Shown here: positions 56,364 through 64,000 of the stretch, in pieces | Layout: each line of letters starts with the position of its first letter | Position numbering within the stretch: the first letter of the stretch is position 1 | Assembly: GCA_048013815.1 (NCBI GenBank) | Contig: CM106586.1 | Location: 5,394,001-5,458,000, forward strand | Reading direction: 5' to 3' | DNA length: 64,000 nucleotides | From: Setoptus koraiensis | Taxonomy: Eukaryota > Arthropoda | The notes under the pieces: model-generated | What the model saw: only the letters and a program-made list of their open reading frames with translations | Databases searched by the model: none | What the model was told of the DNA's origin: nothing | Position numbers and translations under genes: made by a program

Positions 56364-56964
56364 TTAGGCGGTAAGTTTAGATTTGATTGAGTGCGCTACG
56401 AAGAAGGAGGCTATAAGCAGCACGGTGGCAATAGTTTCTGCTTTGATCAATGGTCCTCCGCTTACACCATAATGACTGACTGAAATAGTCTTCAGTGGGG
56501 TGGCTTTAGCCTTGCCTTCGACTAAGTCTAGATATGATTTTTGGTCATAGATATTCATTTGAATCCACCTGCTAGAAGAACCTTTGATTTCTTCTATGAA
56601 GCTAACCTCGTAGAATTCATTTTTAGTTGCGGACCTGACGACAGGTAAGAATTGTCCATCTACTTCGGCGTATAATTTGGGTACTGTAGTACCTGGACTA
56701 CATCCTAATCTAAATGTAGACGTAACTCCAACCTTAGTTATGACAAGACCATCTGATGTTGAGTATGTTTTAGTTCCAGCGGAGTCTATATTGCAATCAG
56801 CTGTGATAGAAAATTGGCAGGATGAATTAAAGGAAAAAATATAGGTTAGAATAGTTCATCAAGTGACATTTTTAGAATAAATGGAGCTGCAGGTAAGGTT
56901 AGTTACCGATGACCATGGGTAAAATGACCAAAACAATAGTTAGAATGTATTTAAGAGGAGCCAT
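56364..56964 (-). CDS. SSR4: Translocon-associated protein subunit delta (SSR4/TRAP-delta)
   Basis: Predicted 164-residue single-pass ER membrane protein, a TRAP complex subunit that aids Sec61 translocation and N-glycosylation. Exons are 56907-56964 and 56364-56800 (ATCG|GTAACT and ATCACAG|CT, phase 1). A signal peptide (MAPLKYILTIVLVILPMVIG) precedes a luminal beta-sandwich with TSDGLVITKVGV and KLYAEVDGQFLPV, as in SSR4, and two cysteines (ADC and LGCSPG) matching the conserved disulfide. The C-terminal membrane segment (ETIATVLLIASFFVAHSIKS) closely follows the family. Length fits (human 173). It is the second TRAP subunit in the window, with SSR3 about 16 kb away. Confidence 0.92.
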
Positions 56965-57188
56965 TTTGTCGGTGCAAGAGCCTTTCTCCTGAATTTGAGG
57001 TGTTAGTAGAATTTAATATCAGCTTTCAATGGAAATTGGTGTAGAAAATAATATGTTAGTAATAGTCCAATTGAAAATAATGGGATATTCAGAGCTAATA
57101 GCCGGCTTTTTATCAAATATTGATTTTTTTTTCAATTCTTATGTGTGCTGTGTCTGATGCAGCATCTGACGACAGGCAAGAGCCACTT

Positions 57189-57196
57189 CCACGTCA
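57189..57196 (-). promoter_or_regulatory. Possible unfolded-protein-response element upstream of SSR4
   Basis: TGACGTGG on the SSR4 coding strand, 225 bp upstream of its ATG. This is the core known for XBP1/ATF6-type binding, and TRAP genes are established UPR targets. An 8-base word is expected by chance at modest frequency, so this is suggestive only. Confidence 0.35.
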
Positions 57197-57244
57197 TGCT
57201 GCAGCTGTTCCGCTTGTCTCGAACTACGCAGAGGGCGTGAACTA

Positions 57245-57258
57245 GTGACCGCGGTCAC
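57245..57258. repeat. 14 bp perfect palindrome
   Basis: GTGACCGCGGTCAC is its own reverse complement, in a GC-rich patch between SSR4 and the first ADH gene. A possible binding site for a dimeric factor. Confidence 0.6.
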
Positions 57259-58258
57259 AGTAGGCGTGCCTTTCGCGCGACGGAACGCGGTTCAATGGTG
57301 AACATCGTGCATTATTCGGCACAGAAAGCTCGGATGAAAATCCGCTTGTGAGTATTTTTTTAATCTTGAATATCTTTGGGGGTCGAGAGTTTCCACTTGA
57401 GACTAAAAGCGTCACTTAGGCGTCCTTTCTATCCAGACAACGAAGGAGTGTTATTACTACGAAGGAGATAAAACTAACTCGGCAATAAAGTTACCTCTTC
57501 GCGCACTCCTCAGTCCGTCACAGTCAATAATTATCAGATATAACATAGATATTAAGAGAGTAAGAATTGTTTCCGGCATAAATAATGAGATTTTTGCTTG
57601 CATTTATCACGAGTAAAAGTTTGTTTTTACTGATAATGATCAAATTGGCATCATCTAGACAATACATAACTTGTTGCGACTTGACTAGAATCTATTGATT
57701 GCTCTGGCGTACGTTAACAGGATAAAGTTGTTATATTTGCTGCTCTTGAACTTCATCCTGTTTGTATCTGTTTCTCGGAACCCGCCCCTCTTCCAAATCA
57801 GGATTGTCATCGGTCAACATAGTGAAGCACAAATTTATTATTTCCCCAGAATATTTAGGATCATAGCGAAACAAAAGGCTATCTCCATACAATCTAGAAT
57901 GATGCTAACACTGATATGCTTGATATTGAATGTGAACACAATGAAGAGATTTGTTTACAACGTTACGATGACTTTCCATTGTGACTCGACTCCATGTCAT
58001 CGCCAATAACAAAATAATGATCCTCATGAAAGTTCCTGTACCTCAAATAGATCGATAGATTGATATTTTCTGATGCAGTTGTTGTGATGATAACATTTTT
58101 GTGTTTTGAACGAAAACTATTTTTTTCTTATATATATAAATGATAAATGGTTAAAAATTATTCGAAATTGATCAGTGCGAGAAAACTGAAACAATTCCCA
58201 ATAAACAGTTAGAACAATCACCAAAGTTAAACATTCATCTCGTGTAACAAGTATAGAG

Positions 58259-59492
58259 ATGGCACCGTCTGTTATACAATGTAAGGCCGTTGTTGCATGG
58301 GCTCCCGGACAGCCGTTATCAGTCGAAACTATTACAGTTGAGCCACCACATCAAGACGAAGTTCGTATCAAGATCGAATATACCAGTGTATGCAAAAGTG
58401 ATCTAACTGTCTGGAAAGGCAATATGCTTAACGGCTTTTTCCCCTGTGTATTAGGACACGAGGGAGCGGGAGTTATAGAGAGCGTGGGAGCGGATGTAAC
58501 AGAGTTGAAACCAGGTGACAAGGTTGTACCATTGTATATATCAGAATGTGGTAATTGTAAATATTGCAAAAATCCAAAGTTGAATATATGTACAAAAACT
58601 GAAATTTTCAGCGGCCGAACTATTGACGATGGTTCGTCAAGAATGAATTGCAAGGGAAAACCTCTCTGCCAATTTTTAGGCGTATCAACATTTAGTGAAT
58701 ATACTGTGGTGCCACAAAGAGCCGTTGCCAAGCTGAACGACGATGCCCCATTAGATCGCGCAGTGTTATTGGGTTGTGGTATCTCGACAGGTTTAGGGGC
58801 TGCGCTGAACACTGCCAATGTACAGAAAGATGAGGATGTTGTTATTTTTGGCCTGGGTACAGTGGGTTTGGCAGTTGCGCTAGGCGCTAAAATGCGTGGA
58901 GCCAGACGTATAATTGGAGTGGATATCGATGATAGTAAATTCGAGCTGGCTAAAGTTTTCGGCGTCAGTGAATTTATCAATCCAAACAAGTGCAAGGATA
59001 AACAGTTGCACGAAGTTGTACACGAGCTCACTGATGGTGGGGTAAAACATGCTTTCGAGTGTATCGGTCATCTCAAAATGATGGAAACGGCGTTCAACTG
59101 CACAGATATTGGTGGGGGTCAAACTATAATCATCGGCGTAGCAGGTAAGTAACCAGGATCGACAACTGATCCTTTGTTGATCAGTCTCTGTTAACACTGA
59201 TCCTCGCACACCTAACATCATCATATTCTTTTCATCGTGTCCAGAATCGATGCAAGATACGTTCAGTGTTAACCCCTTCTGGATCTCGGTCGGACGTGTT
59301 GTAAAAGGCTCGATTTTCGGTGGTTGGAGCGGCAAAAGAGACATACCCAAGCTCATGGACCAATACATGAGGGGTGAGCTATTGATTGATGAGTTCATAA
59401 CTCATCGACGTGAATCTTTAGACGTCATTAGCGATGTTTTTACACTGCTCAAGGATGGAAAATGTCTACGTTGTGTTGTGGCGGTGAAATGA
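58259..59492 (+). CDS. Class III alcohol dehydrogenase paralogue, divergent active site
   Basis: Predicted 377-residue zinc MDR enzyme from exons 58259-59144 and 59245-59492 (GCAG|GTAAGT and TCCAG|AA, phase 1). It is closest to S-(hydroxymethyl)glutathione dehydrogenase (ADH5). Catalytic zinc ligands are kept (Cys in SVCKSD, His in LGHEGAG, Cys in LLGCGIS), as are the four structural-zinc cysteines (ECGNCKYCKNPKLNIC) and the NAD-binding GLGTVG. Key substrate positions differ: CHTD reads CKSD, SGADPEG reads KGNMLNG, and the glutathione-binding Arg115 position (IRVTQG in human) reads TEIFSG. It has probably moved away from glutathione adducts. The substrate is unknown. The tandem partner starts about 1.4 kb downstream with an identical intron position. 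Confidence 0.9.
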
Positions 59493-62139
<2,647 letters not shown>

Positions 62140-62403
62140 AATTAATATAGCAAAAGCTATGAATCAATACATATAAGTAAATCAAATCAATCTTCAACTA
62201 GAGAGTGAATCAAGTCACTTTGACTTATGTCTGGTTATAGTTTAATGTTTAACTAATCAGTCATTCTTAAGTGAATTTTATCCATATCGGTTATTCCTTG
62301 AAATGTGTCGGTCCCATCAATCCTAGTACTACATAATACATAGTACTTAGCAAAGCATAAACAATCTACACGCGTGTTGAGGGCTTGTCTCAAAGTGTCT
62401 CCT

Positions 62404-64000
62404 CTAATGGTTTCCATACTTAGAATTTATCAAAGGATTCTTGATAATCTTCTTCTGCGTGCTATCGTATATCTGTCTACAACAAAAAACAAGTTCTGGG
62501 TTTACATCAGCTTTAGGTATTCTATCTTTTCGTGGATTTGTTAAAGGAGGAGCAACAAAGTAATCCATGGGCGAATTTGTCACGCCGACTTGCTCCATAC
62601 GTGATCTTTTCCTATAGCGGCAATATTCGTTAAATGTTAAAACATAACACTTATCTTCGATGCACGCCACACTGTTAATGTCACGATGCCGTGAGGCAAA
62701 GAGCTCGTCGGGTAAATGGTGGGGCTTCCTTCCCTCTTCCGTGTGTTCAGGTCTATAATACCAAAGTAGACTCATCATTATGCCTGCTAATAAAGAAAAT
62801 AAGCATTGGTAATTGTTTAGTATTGAGCTGATTCACACCAAGTTTACAGTTTCAAGAACTTTAAATACTTACCGTCGTTAGGATCTTTCCAAAAATTGGT
62901 AATCTTGGCGATAAACGGTAAGTCAGTTTTGCGAGCACCACTTCTCAGAAGAACACTATCCTTCGTCTTTATTATATCACCTTCTATATGCTTGATGGCC
63001 GGATAACAAAGTAGCTTCTGGATAGTAGATTCATTCTGAACGAATAGCATCAAAGATAAGATTAAAGAACTGATCGAAAACTATCCTTCAAGTATGTAGT
63101 AAAAAAAAATAAGTTGTAGAATTGACTTACGGTTAGATTGACAAATTTCTCTTCAGGTGTGCCTTGCAATGTCCATAATCCCTCCAAAGAGCGCTTCTTG
63201 AGAATTTTCTTCTGTGCCTTGCGAGTAGTCGGATCAGAACTCTCGGAAGGACTAGAAATATTGCTTGTGCCTGTTATCGCTTGCTGATTTTGGGATATAG
63301 GACTTCCAACAGAGGGGCTACTGTGAGACTTCGCAGACGAAGATGAGTCTTTGGATTGAGATTTGAGATGATTGACTGAAGATGAGGGTGAAGATGAAGA
63401 CGCGATCTGTGATGTCGCAACCATACTTGGAGTAACTGAACTAGAGTTTGTCGCCTCCGTTCTATCATTGAATGAAGCAACAGCCAAAAGACTAGTTTTT
63501 TCGGTGGCTCCAGAGCTAGGCGGAGCTGGTTTCCTAGCGGAGCTATTAGGCTCTCTATTAGCTCTCGGAGATGGAGTAGCGGCCGGCTTATTCGCACGAC
63601 GCTGTTCATGCTGAGATGTATCCTGAGATTTGCTAGATTTTTTGGTTACAGTAACTCCTTGCGATCTGTTTGAACGCTTCTTAGAAGATGATCCAGAATG
63701 AACACTGCCCGCTGCATGCGTTACTGGTACATCACTAATCAATGAAGATCCGTTGCCAACAGACCTTGTGGGGCTGGAGACGTTTACAGATGGTATCATC
63801 AAATTATGTGAGTTACAATAGGAATCCTGGACTTTATTTTGAGGATCAGTGCCCACAGAGAAGCCGACATCATTAGGACGAGGGTATAGAATAAGGTACG
63901 GTTGTTCGCTGATTCCTATCAAAGGAGGAACACCCAAGGTTTGCATAAATGAGTCTTGATAAGCTTGACTCTGGTTCATTGATGATGGAGGGTTAGGTCT
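62404..64000 (-). CDS. BAHD1: BAHD1-like bromo-adjacent-homology protein (partial, 5' end beyond window)
   Basis: C-terminal part of a BAH-domain chromatin protein like vertebrate BAHD1 (heterochromatin silencing) and fly winged eye. Exons are 63131 to beyond 64000, 62873-63035 and 62404-62783 (ACC|GTAAGT to TTCAG|AAT in phase 0; GACG|GTAAGT to GCAG|GC in phase 1). The BAH domain starts near the second exon (DSVLLRSGARKTDLPFIAKI) and runs through MMSLLWYYRPEH, ELFASRHRDINSVACIEDKC and YVLTFNEYCRYRK to PELVFCCRQIYDSTQKK. Upstream is a long Ser/Pro/Lys-rich disordered region. The frame is open past the ATG at 63979 to the window edge, so the true start may lie further right. Confidence 0.9.

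Larger units (their letters stand above)
56965..58258. promoter_or_regulatory. Divergent promoter region, SSR4 and first ADH gene
   Basis: This 1.3 kb must hold both promoters. It contains a TGACGTGG element (on -, 57189-57196) and a 14 bp palindrome (57245-57258). The open frame at 57695-58009 on + has no recognisable content. Confidence 0.45.

Overview
The window is nuclear DNA of an animal, most likely an arthropod and possibly a mite. Protein-coding genes have GT-AG introns of about 60-150 bp, many genes are intronless, and intergenic DNA is AT-rich with CA/GT and GA/CT microsatellites. The gene set is bilaterian: FANCM, MSL2, BAHD1, UGCG, a BAX-like protein, EXOC2. The taxon is an inference; no marker gene settles it. 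I saw no viral, retroviral, Polinton or transposase coding sequence, no rRNA or tRNA and no CRISPR array.

Layout. 1-4.6 kb: a partial FANCM helicase (-) head to head with ABCF3 (+). 5.5-8 kb: a CRAL-TRIO protein (+) and a small Gly-rich secreted protein (-). 9.8-13.9 kb: a myotubularin phosphatase (-), a neurochondrin-like protein (+) and a very compact MSL2 (-); the last two overlap tail to tail by 12 coding bases. 14.7-18.6 kb: slowmo/PRELID3 (+), THG1 (-), COQ8 (+) and profilin (-). 18.6-28.3 kb: a repeat-rich 9.7 kb tract with cysteine dioxygenase in its middle, flanked by two homologous segments in inverted orientation, one upstream of profilin and the other upstream of ceramide glucosyltransferase (+). 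32.1-39.4 kb: RER1, AMP deaminase and a five-exon secreted protein, all +. 40.2-45.5 kb: TRAP-gamma (SSR3) loses its C-terminus, and the exocyst subunit SEC5/EXOC2 loses its N-terminal part, at the two edges of a 3.6 kb block of extraordinary base composition (about half C and very little G on + in the lines I counted). 45.9-46.8 kb: a three-exon BAX-like protein (-). 51.8-56.1 kb: an intronless 1438-residue lipase with a roughly 940-residue low-complexity N-terminus. 56.4-62.1 kb: TRAP-delta (SSR4, -) and a tandem pair of class III alcohol dehydrogenases (+). 62.4-64 kb: a BAHD1-like protein (-), running off the window.

Functional themes. Several genes serve the ER and early secretory route (SSR3, SSR4, RER1, UGCG, EXOC2), and three adjacent genes are mitochondrial or have mitochondrial forms (PRELID3, THG1, COQ8). 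No operon-like organisation is implied. Exon joins were worked out by hand from splice consensus and reading phase; exact ends are predictions.

The observations most worth following are the base-skewed block at 40.86-44.47 kb (an assembly error is the leading explanation), the inverted homologous pair around the cysteine dioxygenase gene, the divergence of the first ADH copy at a glutathione-binding position, and the BAX-like protein with altered BH1 and BH3 signatures.
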